A stretch of DNA of 64,000 nt from Clostridia bacterium (GCA_030532035.1 JAUNLX010000004.1:1-64000); one strand, 5' to 3'; shown: positions 45,351 to 54,105, counted from the stretch's first letter. Notes: generated by a model not told the origin, from the letters alone. A program made the numbers and translations.

Positions 45351-47284
45351 TGTCTGAACTTAAAGGTTATATGGGAAAGGTTCTTTTTGTAGACCTTACA
45401 AACAAAACACATTCTCTCTTTCCTTGGACAGATGAGGACAGAAAACGCACATTAGGCGGTAAAGTAATGGCCGCTGATATTCTCTTGCACCACATTAAAC
45501 CAGGGATGAAAGCTTTTGATGAAGATAATTGGATTGTTGTAACTACGGGACCTCTTTCTGGTTGTGGCAGTCCCAACACTTCGAGATTCAATATATCGAC
45601 AATATCTCCACTCACCAACATACTGACTTCTTCTAACTGCGGAGGAGTTTTTGGACTTTCACTTAAAAGATGTGGATATGACGCAGTTATTTTCACAGGA
45701 AAAGCGGATAAACTCACCACTGTAAATATAACTGTAGACGGAGTTACCTTTGAAGACGCAACCGAACTTGCTGGTTTGACAACTGCAGAAACTCAAGAAA
45801 AATTAAAACCACAAAAAGCTGGTAAACTCGCCATTGGTCCCGCAGGAGAAAACAAAGTTTTATATGCCTGTGTATTCAGTGGAGAGAGAACAGCTGGTCG
45901 TGGTGGAGTCGGAGCCGTTTTCGGAGATAAAAATTTGAAAGCTGTAACTGCTTTTGGGCATTTGGTTCCAGAAGTGGCAAACAGAGAAAAATTGCGTGAA
46001 ACAAACAGAAAATGGAGTAAAATTTTACGCACACATCCACTTACAGGTAGACAACTTCCCAAACTGGGAACAGCTGGACTTGTTGCTCCCATGCAAGCTC
46101 ACAAAATTTTAGCAACTAAAAACTTCTCCAAGGGTCGTTTTGATGACTTTGAAATGGTTTCGGGAGAAGAACTCACTGAAAATCATCTCGTTTCTAATGG
46201 TGCATGTAAAACTTGCGTTATTCGTTGCGAAAGACGAGTAAAAGTAGATGGAAAAGTTGTTAAAGGTCCAGAACTTGAAATTTTAGGTCTTATGGGTCCA
46301 AACATATTAAATAATGACATTGAAAAAATAATTGAATGGAACTATGTCATAGATGAAATGGGTATGGACTCCATTTCTATAGCAGGCGTAATCGCATATG
46401 CAATGGAACTTAAAGAAAAAGGCATTGCAGATTTTGATTTAGAATTCGGCAGAAAAGATAATATAACTGAGATAATCAAAAAGATTGCATTTCGTGAAGG
46501 CAAATTTTCAGAACTTGCTGACGGTTCAAAGAGAATGAGTGACAAATACGGTGGTAAAGATTTTGCTATTCATTCTAAGGGAATGGAACTTTCCGCTTAT
46601 GAGCCTCGTCACGCAGTAGGTCAAGGTCTTGGATATGCTACTTCCAATCGTGGCGGATGCCATTTGAACGCAGGATATTTAGTTGTTGTTGAGGGACTTG
46701 GTTTAGATGTTGATCCACTTACACCTTTCGGAAAAGCCGCTCTCGCAATAATGTTCCAAAATCTTATGGAAGCAGTTTCTGCTTCTGGTGCCTGCCTTTT
46801 CACAAGTTATGCTGTTTTACCCGGATTTTTAATTGCAAAACCTAATTGGTGGCTCACAAGACTTATCTTGGCTGCATTCCCATATGTTGGTCCTATTGTC
46901 AATCTTTTAAGTCACTTCCCACAGGCACCGAGAATAAATATTCCCTTGTTGCCCAACTCATATGCAGTAAAATACGCAACTGGAATCAAGTCAACTATGG
47001 CTCATTTCTTAACCTGGGGTGCATACGGATATAATGCTGAAAGAATATCTAATATTATTCTTGGTCAAAAAGCTGACGCCGATCAATTGCCCAGCAGACT
47101 CACCGATGAATTACAGGATAAAAATGATCCCAGAACAAAGGTGCCGCTTGAATATATGAAAAAAGTATACAACAGAGCAAGAGGCTGGAAAGACGGTATT
47201 CCAACATATTTAAGACTTAAAACTCTTGGAATAAAAATAGACAAAGCTGTCTATGATAAAGCAGTAGAGGAGGCTTATAAATAA
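45350..47284 (+). CDS. aor: Tungsten aldehyde:ferredoxin oxidoreductase
   Basis: Oxidises aldehydes to acids with reduction of ferredoxin-type carriers, or the reverse, using a bis-pterin tungsten site. 644 aa. The N-terminal pterin domain has GGKVMAADILLHHI, TGPLSGCGSPNTSRF and RTAGRGGVGAVFGDKNLKA (split). The 4Fe-4S ligands are Cys286, Cys289, Cys293 (C-x2-C-x3-C) and Cys482, matching the pattern of archaeal AOR. From about residue 490 to 550 there is a hydrophobic segment (NWWLTRLILAAFPYVG), making the part after Cys482 roughly 50 residues longer than in the archaeal enzyme. Neighbouring genes supply cofactor and electron carrier. Confidence 0.95.
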   Translation: MSELKGYMGKVLFVDLTNKTHSLFPWTDEDRKRTLGGKVMAADILLHHIKPGMKAFDEDNWIVVTTGPLSGCGSPNTSRFNISTISPLTNILTSSNCGGVFGLSLKRCGYDAVIFTGKADKLTTVNITVDGVTFEDATELAGLTTAETQEKLKPQKAGKLAIGPAGENKVLYACVFSGERTAGRGGVGAVFGDKNLKAVTAFGHLVPEVANREKLRETNRKWSKILRTHPLTGRQLPKLGTAGLVAPMQAHKILATKNFSKGRFDDFEMVSGEELTENHLVSNGACKTCVIRCERRVKVDGKVVKGPELEILGLMGPNILNNDIEKIIEWNYVIDEMGMDSISIAGVIAYAMELKEKGIADFDLEFGRKDNITEIIKKIAFREGKFSELADGSKRMSDKYGGKDFAIHSKGMELSAYEPRHAVGQGLGYATSNRGGCHLNAGYLVVVEGLGLDVDPLTPFGKAALAIMFQNLMEAVSASGACLFTSYAVLPGFLIAKPNWWLTRLILAAFPYVGPIVNLLSHFPQAPRINIPLLPNSYAVKYATGIKSTMAHFLTWGAYGYNAERISNIILGQKADADQLPSRLTDELQDKNDPRTKVPLEYMKKVYNRARGWKDGIPTYLRLKTLGIKIDKAVYDKAVEEAYK

Positions 47285-47571
47285 TGGCTGATATAACTGT
47301 AAAATTATTTGGCGTTTTCAGAACAGACACTCGTCTTGCCAAAGAAAATATAAATGTTGATGATATTGGTGGTATTTTTCCTATACTAAATGAAGTTGCG
47401 GAAAAAGTTTATCAAAATAATTTAAAAGAAAATCCGAAATTAAAAAAACCGGATCCAATAAAATTTAACGACGCAATAGTATATGTAAACGGCGAAAAAA
47501 CTACTAAAAAAAGATATAGTCTCAAAGACGGCGATGAGGTATGGATTATGTCTCCAGCCTCGGGAGGTTGA
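47284..47571 (+). CDS. MoaD/ThiS-family sulfur carrier
   Basis: 95-aa beta-grasp protein ending SPASGG, the C-terminal Gly-Gly needed for thiocarboxylation. It would be the small subunit of molybdopterin synthase for the tungsten cofactor. It overlaps the aor stop by 1 bp. MoaD-like genes next to aor are common in tungsten-using bacteria; the large subunit MoaE is not encoded in this window. Confidence 0.92.
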   Translation: MADITVKLFGVFRTDTRLAKENINVDDIGGIFPILNEVAEKVYQNNLKENPKLKKPDPIKFNDAIVYVNGEKTTKKRYSLKDGDEVWIMSPASGG

Positions 47572-47575
47572 TAAA

Positions 47576-47956
47576 ATGGCTTATAAAATAGATATAGAAA
47601 AATGCTTGGGTTGTGGAGCTTGTAAATTTAATTGTCTTTTCGATATTCCCCAACCAATAAATGATGACGCATCCATTTATGAAATTGATTTAGAAAAATG
47701 CTTGGGTTGTGGCCAATGTCAAGATATTTGTCCCAACAATGCAATTCATCCGACGGAAGATCAGAAAGATATAGCAAAAGTTGAAATTGTAAAAGAAACC
47801 TGTATCGGTTGTTCAGCTTGTGCGAGAGTTTGTCCAACTGGTGCTCCGAAAGGAAAGATAAAAGAGCCTTTTGAAATTGAACAGTCTATATGTATACAGT
47901 GCGGGGCCTGTGTGAAAAAATGCCCCAAAGATAGCATTGAGGTTACATATAAATAA
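47576..47956 (+). CDS. Polyferredoxin with four 4Fe-4S motifs
   Basis: 126 aa. Four CxxCxxCxxxC motifs in a row: CLGCGACKFNC, CLGCGQCQDICP, CIGCSACARVCP and CIQCGACVKKCP, enough cysteines for four clusters. The ATG at 47576 (MAYKIDIEK) follows GGGAGGTTG; the frame stays open upstream inside the moaD-like gene. It most likely carries electrons for the aldehyde oxidoreductase, like the small subunit described for some gut-bacterial tungsten oxidoreductases. A terminator follows. Confidence 0.93.
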   Translation: MAYKIDIEKCLGCGACKFNCLFDIPQPINDDASIYEIDLEKCLGCGQCQDICPNNAIHPTEDQKDIAKVEIVKETCIGCSACARVCPTGAPKGKIKEPFEIEQSICIQCGACVKKCPKDSIEVTYK

Positions 47957-47975
47957 AAATTACATTTCATAAAAA

Positions 47976-48006
47976 TAAAACCGTGGAAAATTTCCACGGT
48001 TTTTTA
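47976..48006. terminator. Bidirectional terminator
   Basis: CCGTGGAAA (47981-47989) pairs with TTTCCACGG (47991-47999), flanked by A-run and T-run. It serves the aor arm and the convergent flavoenzyme gene. Confidence 0.9.
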
Positions 48007-48014
48007 TTATAGAT

Positions 48015-50120
48015 TTATTTTATTTCTAAAGCAGCATTATATCCGCCATGAATTGCATGAGCTATTGTTCCGCTCTTTTGAGCATCTCCTGAAATTGCAA
48101 TTTGAATGTCGCTGTCTTTTAATTCTTCATAGAGTTTATTAATCGAACGAACACCCATTGCCAAAACAACCATATCAACATCTATTGTTTCTTTGTTGGA
48201 ATCTTTGACTGATTCAACTACAATAGCGTCTTTTTTTATTTCTAACAATTTATAATTAGGCATAAATCTAACATCGCCTTTTTCGATTCTGCTCAATGAA
48301 TCTTCTCTGAGTTGGAACCAAGTTCCAGGCGCAATTTCTTTCGCCATTTCTACGATTGTAACTTTATTGTTTTGTTCAACAAGTTCTTCTGCTGTTTCAA
48401 GTCCCGTCATTCCAGAGCCTATAACTGCAATATTTTTATTTTCTGGCTTTTCGTCGCCCATAATTATATCTGTTGAAGTTTTCACAATCGGAAGATCAAT
48501 TCCAGGAATTGATTTCGGAACAATTGGTGTACCACCTGTAGAAATAATAACTGCATATGGATTCATTTTTTTGATTTCTTCTGCACTTATTTCTGTATTG
48601 TAATTTATAGTAACGCCAAGTTTTTTTACCGAATTTTCTAAGTCTTCAATTGCCCAATAGAGTTTTTTACGAAGATGAGGAGTGGAGGCAATCATAACTT
48701 GTCCACCAGCCTTTGATTCTTTTTCAAAAATCGTAACTTCAAAACCTCGGCGAGCCATAACCTTTGCTGCCATAAGACCAGAGGGGCCTGCCCCTATCAC
48801 TATTGCTTTTTTACCTGCTGCGTCTCTTTTGATATTTTCATCTGAAATTTCATGCCCTAAGGCTGGATTGAGAGCACATTCTCCAGCAAGACCCTTTCCA
48901 AAGTGAACAGCAGCATGGTCGATACATGACGACATACAGTGCAGGCAACCAATGCAACGAATAATTTCGTCTTCTCTTCCCTCGTAAGCCTTATTTGCCC
49001 AATCGGGATCACTGAAAAAGTTTCTCGCAGAGCCGACAAAGTCTCTGTTTCCTGTTTCTATAAGTTCATTTGCTTGTTTTGGCGAACGAATAAATGCTGC
49101 ACCACCAACGGGAATTGTTTTTACTACAGATTTTATTTCAGCAGTCAGATAATCTCTCCAACCTACTTCAAACGATGTCGGTTCCAACCAGTAATTGTAT
49201 GTATCATATCCGGCACTTGTTATATCTAAAGCGTCTACACCGAGTTCTTCAAGGTGTTTTGCAATTTTTTTGCCCTCTTCGATTGTGTATCCCTTACCTG
49301 GTTTTCCTATTTTTTCATACATTTCATCTACTGTAAGACGAACCATTATAGGATAGTCTTTTCCACATTTTTCTCTTATTCCCAAGATAATTTCATCTAA
49401 AAATCTCAGTCTGTTTTCAAAACTGCCACCATACTCGTCTGTTCTATGGTTGGTATTTGGACTTAAAAATTGATTTATCAAATATCCATGTGCCGCATGA
49501 ATTTGCACTATATCTATCCCTGCCTTTTGACATCTGACAGCGGCATTTATAAAGTCCTGTATAACTTTTTTTATTTCTCTTTTTGTCATCGCACGATTGG
49601 GTGGAGAAACATGAGCACTCTTTTCAACTTTAGACGGTGCATAAACTGAGAAAATACTGAAAGTGTTCAAGTCAATCAATGAAGATTCTAAAATTGGAGT
49701 CATCATCTTAAACATCTTTTGCATAAAGTTGGGGAAAACTTTTTCTATAGGAAGTACAAAGGGAAGAAAATTATAAACAATTCCATTTACCTGTCTTCCA
49801 GCATGATGTAGTTGTATAGCTATTTTAGCGTCATGCTTGTGCACTGCTTCAACTAATTTTTTCATCGGCTCAATATGATAATCATGGCTCATTGACAATT
49901 GACCAAAAGATGTAAGAGCATTCCAATCATTTACCCTGCATATTCCAGGAATAATAAGACCAGCACCACCACGAGCTCTGCGTTCGTGATAGGCAATAGA
50001 GCGTTCAGTTGGTGTACCGTCGGGGCGGTTTAAATTCATTTCAGCGGGAGTCATTACAATTCTGTTTTTAATAGTAACATTCCCGATTTTCATCGGCGAA
50101 AAAAGACTTTCATAATTCAT
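48015..50120 (-). CDS. Enoate reductase-like NADH:flavin oxidoreductase (OYE-FeS-FAD)
   Basis: 701-aa enzyme of the 2,4-dienoyl-CoA reductase/enoate reductase class, which reduces activated double bonds. The N-terminal OYE barrel has RIVMTPAEMNLNRPDG, IQLHHAGRQ and HAAHGYLINQFLSP. The iron-sulfur ligands lie in CIGCLHCMSSC and the later ECALNP. The C-terminal part binds FAD and NAD(H) (VIGAGPSGLMAAKV, VIGSGMTGLETAE). It has a roughly 40-residue insertion after AGRQVNG. The substrate (an enoate, dienoyl-CoA or bile/steroid-like compound) is not evident. Divergent from the cupin gene; its -10 is TGTTATAAT. Confidence 0.88.
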   Translation of the reverse strand: MNYESLFSPMKIGNVTIKNRIVMTPAEMNLNRPDGTPTERSIAYHERRARGGAGLIIPGICRVNDWNALTSFGQLSMSHDYHIEPMKKLVEAVHKHDAKIAIQLHHAGRQVNGIVYNFLPFVLPIEKVFPNFMQKMFKMMTPILESSLIDLNTFSIFSVYAPSKVEKSAHVSPPNRAMTKREIKKVIQDFINAAVRCQKAGIDIVQIHAAHGYLINQFLSPNTNHRTDEYGGSFENRLRFLDEIILGIREKCGKDYPIMVRLTVDEMYEKIGKPGKGYTIEEGKKIAKHLEELGVDALDITSAGYDTYNYWLEPTSFEVGWRDYLTAEIKSVVKTIPVGGAAFIRSPKQANELIETGNRDFVGSARNFFSDPDWANKAYEGREDEIIRCIGCLHCMSSCIDHAAVHFGKGLAGECALNPALGHEISDENIKRDAAGKKAIVIGAGPSGLMAAKVMARRGFEVTIFEKESKAGGQVMIASTPHLRKKLYWAIEDLENSVKKLGVTINYNTEISAEEIKKMNPYAVIISTGGTPIVPKSIPGIDLPIVKTSTDIIMGDEKPENKNIAVIGSGMTGLETAEELVEQNNKVTIVEMAKEIAPGTWFQLREDSLSRIEKGDVRFMPNYKLLEIKKDAIVVESVKDSNKETIDVDMVVLAMGVRSINKLYEELKDSDIQIAISGDAQKSGTIAHAIHGGYNAALEIK

Positions 50121-50199
50121 CGCAATTTTCCTTTACCATTTATTTCAAAAAAACAATAAATTTCCATTACAAAAATATGGAAAAAATTTCTCGATACAT

Positions 50200-50208
50200 A
50201 TTATAACA
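50200..50208 (-). promoter_or_regulatory. Extended -10 promoter of the flavoenzyme gene
   Basis: Minus strand TGTTATAAT (50208-50200) without a recognisable -35, about 80 bp before the ATG at 50120. Confidence 0.6.
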
Positions 50209-50210
50209 CC

Positions 50211-50262
50211 TTTGTCTATATAAATACTACAATTTGTCTTTTTGTTTTTGTATCGACAAATT
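50211..50262. promoter_or_regulatory. Repeated TTTGTC / GACAAA operator-like motifs
   Basis: TTTGTC occurs at 50211 and 50233. An inverted GACAAA lies at 50255, giving AATTTGTC-N16-GACAAATT between 50231 and 50262. They lie between the divergent promoters. Confidence 0.45.
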
Positions 50263-50278
50263 TGTTGTAATAACAACA
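50263..50278. promoter_or_regulatory. Candidate Crp/Fnr-type activator site at -41.5 of the cupin promoter
   Basis: Perfect dyad TGTTGT-AATA-ACAACA. Its centre (50270.5) is 41.5 bp before the expected start at 50312, set by the extended -10 at 50297-50305. Confidence 0.55.
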
Positions 50279-50296
50279 TAGCTTGTAATTTTAATC

Positions 50297-50305
50297 TGTT
50301 ATAAT
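50297..50305 (+). promoter_or_regulatory. Extended -10 promoter of the cupin gene
   Basis: TGTTATAAT at 50297-50305; no -35 at the right distance. It fits a promoter that needs an activator. Confidence 0.65.
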
Positions 50306-50335
50306 GTATTTGAAAATAAGACAGGAGGTAATTTT

Positions 50336-50671
50336 ATGGATAAAAAAAGAATAAAAAATATTGTACAATCAGAAGTCGTAAATTTGAAAGAACAAGTTTC
50401 ATATCAAGAGGGTCAAGTAGTGAGTAAAACTCTTGCCCAAAATCCTGCAGTCAGTGTAACTCTGTTTTCATTTTCTAAAGGAGAAGAAATCAGTACGCAT
50501 AATTCAGACGGAGATGCTTTTGTCACTTGCTTAGACGGTGTCGGAGAAATCACTATTGACGGTGTACCATACGAACTTCATGAGGGAGAGTCTATTGTAA
50601 TGCCATCAAATCATCCACATTCTGTATATGCACCTGAAAATTTCAAAATGTTGTTGGTAGTTGTCTTCTAA
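50336..50671 (+). CDS. Small cupin-domain protein
   Basis: 111-aa single cupin barrel. The metal-binding region has EISTHNSDGDAFVTCLDGVGEITIDG (read in pieces) and the second motif VMPSNHPHSVYAPENFK, with histidines. Proteins of this type bind small molecules or metals; no reaction can be assigned. CAGGAGGT precedes the ATG. It stands alone between two terminators or divergent genes. Confidence 0.85.
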   Translation: MDKKRIKNIVQSEVVNLKEQVSYQEGQVVSKTLAQNPAVSVTLFSFSKGEEISTHNSDGDAFVTCLDGVGEITIDGVPYELHEGESIVMPSNHPHSVYAPENFKMLLVVVF

Positions 50672-50688
50672 AAATATAATATATAACA

Positions 50689-50726
50689 AAAAACGGTTGT
50701 CAGTTAAAACTGACAGCCGTTTTAAA
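50689..50726. terminator. Bidirectional terminator
   Basis: AAAACGGTTGTCAGTT pairs with AACTGACAGCCGTTTT around a short loop (50689-50723, one mismatch). It lies between the convergent cupin and HAD genes. Confidence 0.85.
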
Positions 50727-50734
50727 TATTAAAA

Positions 50735-51379
50735 TCAAATAATTTTAAGTAAGTCTAAGGGATTGTCTATTATTTCTTTAGCACCCGACTCCTTTAATTC
50801 ATCAACGGTGCCATAACCATAAGATACACCAACGGGATGCACATTCAAGCTAACTGCGGCATTCATATCATATTTTCTGTCGCCCAACATCAAAGTGTCT
50901 TCACAGGCAACGCCCATTTCTACCATAGCCCGCCTTAAAATTCTTGTTTTATCGGGATTATTTTCCTTAAATAGAGTTCCGCAAATCACATCAAAATATT
51001 CATAAATTTCTAAATTTTTAAGTCCGTCTAAGACAAACACTTCTGGTTTAGATGAGGCAATTGCTAACTTTAGGGGCAAATGTTTTAATTCTTGTAGAAG
51101 CTCTCTCATATTCTCGAAAAGCTCCATTTCATATATGCCCTTTTCTTCATAATATTTTCTGTGAATTTGCACCAATTCTTTGACAAGATCTTTGTCATCT
51201 ATACCATAGACTTCGGCATATCCTATCTCAAGTGGCAGCCCCATAAATCTCATCATATCTGTTTTCGGCTCAACATTTATATTTTTTTCCTTGAGCGCAT
51301 ATTGAACGCCGTTTAAAACACCAATATGGGATTTTACGACTGTTCCGTCAAAATCGAATAAAATAGCTTTAAATTTCAA
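50735..51379 (-). CDS. HAD-superfamily hydrolase (Gph/PpaX-like)
   Basis: 214-aa phosphatase of HAD subfamily IA. Motif I is LFDFDGTVVKS with the nucleophile Asp, motif II IASSKPE, and motif III/IV MLGDRKYDMNAA. Likely substrates are phosphoglycolate or small phosphates, not resolved by sequence. It lies 4 bp after the FetB-like permease gene, so it is probably in the same transcript. Confidence 0.9.
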   Translation of the reverse strand: MKFKAILFDFDGTVVKSHIGVLNGVQYALKEKNINVEPKTDMMRFMGLPLEIGYAEVYGIDDKDLVKELVQIHRKYYEEKGIYEMELFENMRELLQELKHLPLKLAIASSKPEVFVLDGLKNLEIYEYFDVICGTLFKENNPDKTRILRRAMVEMGVACEDTLMLGDRKYDMNAAVSLNVHPVGVSYGYGTVDELKESGAKEIIDNPLDLLKII

Positions 51380-51383
51380 TATT

Positions 51384-52166
51384 CTACCTCATAAAAACAA
51401 ATTGACTTTTCTTATTCCAGAGAGTTTTACTTCCTACAAAAAGTGCTATGAATACAGCGATTGAATTAGATGTACAAATAGAAATCATAATGGCTATCTG
51501 ATATAAAATAGCAGTTGTCGGAATTGTTCCGGATAAAATTTGCCCGGTCATCATTCCCGGCAAAGCTATTATTCCCATTCCCAGCATTGAATTGAGTGTG
51601 GGTAAGATAGCTGTTTCAAAAGATTTATCAATAAAGGGTTTCATAATTTTAGTTGGCTCGGCACCTATGTTTATAAGTGTTTCAATCATATTTTCGTTGT
51701 CATTTATGAGTTCTTGGAAATTTTTAAGAGCTAAATTCAACCCAGTCATTGTATTGCCTATAATCATTCCGCCTATAGTTATTGCATATCGTGGATTAAA
51801 CATATTAACTCTTATAGTAACATTTAATACGAATATCAAAATAGACAGACCCGAAAAGACAATTGAGCCAAAAATTATCCACTTAAATTTTTTAGATAAC
51901 CATTTATTTTTTGAAATAACTCTCACTGTCGCAAAAATTATCATTGCGGCAATATACAATACGGAAAAATACCAGGCTGGATTTTTAATTATATATGTGA
52001 GTATATAACCTGCTAAAATCAGTTGCACAGTCATTCTAACACTCGCAACAAATAAAAGCTTGCCATGTTTCACTTTATTTACTCTCATAATGATTGCAAC
52101 TATTATTAAGAGCAAATAAGTAAGTCCAAATGATATTAAACCTACATTAGCTATCTGTTCATTCAT
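51384..52166 (-). CDS. fetB: ABC exporter permease, FetB/UPF0014 family
   Basis: 260 aa with about seven membrane segments. UPF0014 members such as E. coli FetB (YbbM) are linked to iron export and peroxide resistance. Family blocks are PRYAITIGGMIIGNTMTG, IGAEPTKIMKPFI and ALPGMMTGQILSGTIP. It overlaps fetA by 8 bp. Confidence 0.88.
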   Translation of the reverse strand: MNEQIANVGLISFGLTYLLLIIVAIIMRVNKVKHGKLLFVASVRMTVQLILAGYILTYIIKNPAWYFSVLYIAAMIIFATVRVISKNKWLSKKFKWIIFGSIVFSGLSILIFVLNVTIRVNMFNPRYAITIGGMIIGNTMTGLNLALKNFQELINDNENMIETLINIGAEPTKIMKPFIDKSFETAILPTLNSMLGMGIIALPGMMTGQILSGTIPTTAILYQIAIMISICTSNSIAVFIALFVGSKTLWNKKSQFVFMR

Positions 52167-52779
52167 GGTCTACCCCTAAATCTATAACAAAATCTGCATA
52201 TTTTGAAAACAACTCAACATCGTGACTTACAACAATAACAGTCATCCCCTCTTTTGCAAAAAAGTCTTTGAGATTTTTTGCAAAACTCTCTGCTGTTTTC
52301 AAATCAAGTCCTGAAGTCGGTTCATCTAAGAATAAAATTTCCGATCTAAAAGAAATACAGATACTGATAAAAATTCTCTGTTTTTCTCCACCAGAAAGCT
52401 GATCAACCTTTGTATAAAGCGGAAAATCGATTTTGCATATATTGAGAAATTTTCTCTTTTCGTCATTCGTTATTGGGGGCTGTTGACGATATTCATAGAA
52501 TTTATCAAAATTTTCTTCAATTGTCCCGGGGAACAAGAAAACATGTTGAGACGCCATTAAAATTTTTTTACGAAGTTCTAAGGGTTGATAAGATTCTAAA
52601 GGCTTAGAGTCTATTTTTACTGTTCCAGAGCTTTTGTCGACAGTTGCATTCAAAATTTTTAGTAGCGAACTTTTACCCGAACCCGACGGCCCGATTAGTA
52701 AATTCAAAGTTCCCTTTTCTATCTTAGAATCTGGATATTTTATTTTATTTAGAAATGAAAGCCCAAAAAATTCAATCAT
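52159..52779 (-). CDS. fetA: ABC exporter ATP-binding protein, FetA-like
   Basis: 206-aa ABC ATPase: Walker A GPSGSGKSS, signature LSGGEKQRI, Walker B EILFLDEPTSGLD, and switch His in VSHD. Paired with the UPF0014 permease, so it probably powers the same export. The gene starts 47 bp after glyA, with only a weak terminator-like hairpin between. Confidence 0.88.
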   Translation of the reverse strand: MIEFFGLSFLNKIKYPDSKIEKGTLNLLIGPSGSGKSSLLKILNATVDKSSGTVKIDSKPLESYQPLELRKKILMASQHVFLFPGTIEENFDKFYEYRQQPPITNDEKRKFLNICKIDFPLYTKVDQLSGGEKQRIFISICISFRSEILFLDEPTSGLDLKTAESFAKNLKDFFAKEGMTVIVVSHDVELFSKYADFVIDLGVDHE

Positions 52780-52797
52780 AAATACGACCTTATTTTA

Positions 52798-52823
52798 ATA
52801 TCCTCGCTTTTTGGCGAGGATAT
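52798..52823. other. Hairpin between glyA and fetA
   Basis: ATATCCTCGC (52798-52807) pairs with GCGAGGATAT (52814-52823). The T-run is on the plus strand; on the minus strand, which is transcribed, A residues follow, so termination of glyA transcripts would be weak. Confidence 0.6.
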
Positions 52824-52826
52824 TTT

Positions 52827-54074
52827 TTAATAAATCGGATATGCCTTACAGATGTCGGCAACCATTTTGTTAATTTTTTCTTTATTATTATCAAAATCTT
52901 TAATCGCAAGAGAGATACACTCGGCAACAGTCTCCATATCTTTCTCGTTCAATCCTCTCGTTGTAACTGCAGGAGTTCCAACTCTGAGACCACTTGTTAC
53001 AAACGGAGAAAGGGGTTCATTTGGAACACTATTTTTATTCGCAGTTATATGAACAAGGTCAAGTTTTTGTTCTAAATCTTTTCCAGTAATATCTGTTCCC
53101 CTCAAATCCAGAAGCGACATATGGTTATCAGTACCACCAGATACAAGATTTACTCCTCTGTCTAAGAGATTCTTTGCCAGAGCCTTAGAATTATTTACAA
53201 TATTTTTTCCGTATGTTTTGAAGTCATCTTTAAGAGCTTCTCCAAAACAAATGGCTTTAGCTGCAATAATATGCATAAGTGGTCCGCCTTGGGTACCTGG
53301 GAAAACTGCCTTATTTACTGCTTTTTCATATTCTGATTTACAGAGAATCATTCCACCTCTTGGTCCTCTAAGGGTTTTATGAGTTGTAGTTGTAACAACA
53401 TCGGCATAAGGAACAGGGGACATATGTTGATTGGAAGCAACAAGCCCAGCTATATGAGCCATATCTACCATAAACAAAGCACCAACACTCTTGGCAATTG
53501 CTGACATTCTTTCAAAATCAATCATTCTTGGATAAGCAGAAGCACCAGCAACGATGAGTTTTGGATTAGAAGATTTTGCTATCTTTTCTACTTCGTCATA
53601 GTCAATAAATCCATCATCATTTACTCCATAGGGTATAAATTCATAAAATTTACCTGACATATTTACAGGTGCACCATGAGTCAGATGTCCTCCGCAAGCA
53701 AGGTCCATTCCCATTACCTTTGCTCCAAGGGGAATCAGTGAGAAATATGCTGCCATATTTGCCTGCGCACCTGAATGTGGTTGAACATTAGCATGTTGCG
53801 CATTAAATAATTCTTTTGCTCTGTCAATTGCAATTTGTTCTACTTCGTCTACAAATTGGCAACCACCGTAATATCTTTTACCTGGAAGACCTTCAGCATA
53901 TTTGTTAGTAAGACAACTTCCCATAGCTGCCATTACAGCTGGCGAAACAATATTTTCAGAAGCTATAAGTTCAATATTGCTTTGCTGTCTTTCAAGCTCT
54001 TTATTCATTGATTTTGCGACTTCTTCGTCTTTGTCGCTCAAAAATTTAATAACATCAATGTTGTCACTGTACAT
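52827..54074 (-). CDS. glyA: Serine hydroxymethyltransferase
   Basis: PLP enzyme that interconverts serine and glycine and makes methylene-THF. 415 aa, with [40 protein letters not shown] and the PLP-lysine segment [15 protein letters not shown]. The start is placed at 54074 (MYSDN), nine bases past AAAGGG; an ATG two codons upstream is too close to that site. Divergent from nth. Confidence 0.97.
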   Translation of the reverse strand: MYSDNIDVIKFLSDKDEEVAKSMNKELERQQSNIELIASENIVSPAVMAAMGSCLTNKYAEGLPGKRYYGGCQFVDEVEQIAIDRAKELFNAQHANVQPHSGAQANMAAYFSLIPLGAKVMGMDLACGGHLTHGAPVNMSGKFYEFIPYGVNDDGFIDYDEVEKIAKSSNPKLIVAGASAYPRMIDFERMSAIAKSVGALFMVDMAHIAGLVASNQHMSPVPYADVVTTTTHKTLRGPRGGMILCKSEYEKAVNKAVFPGTQGGPLMHIIAAKAICFGEALKDDFKTYGKNIVNNSKALAKNLLDRGVNLVSGGTDNHMSLLDLRGTDITGKDLEQKLDLVHITANKNSVPNEPLSPFVTSGLRVGTPAVTTRGLNEKDMETVAECISLAIKDFDNNKEKINKMVADICKAYPIY

Positions 54075-54105
54075 TCTCATACACCCTTTCAGAATTTATG
54101 TTAGA

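Noticed and set aside
48015..50120. Electron-transfer partner of the aldehyde oxidoreductase
   Set aside because: It is adjacent, but convergent and beyond a bidirectional terminator, with its own promoter. Linkage alone does not support a shared complex.
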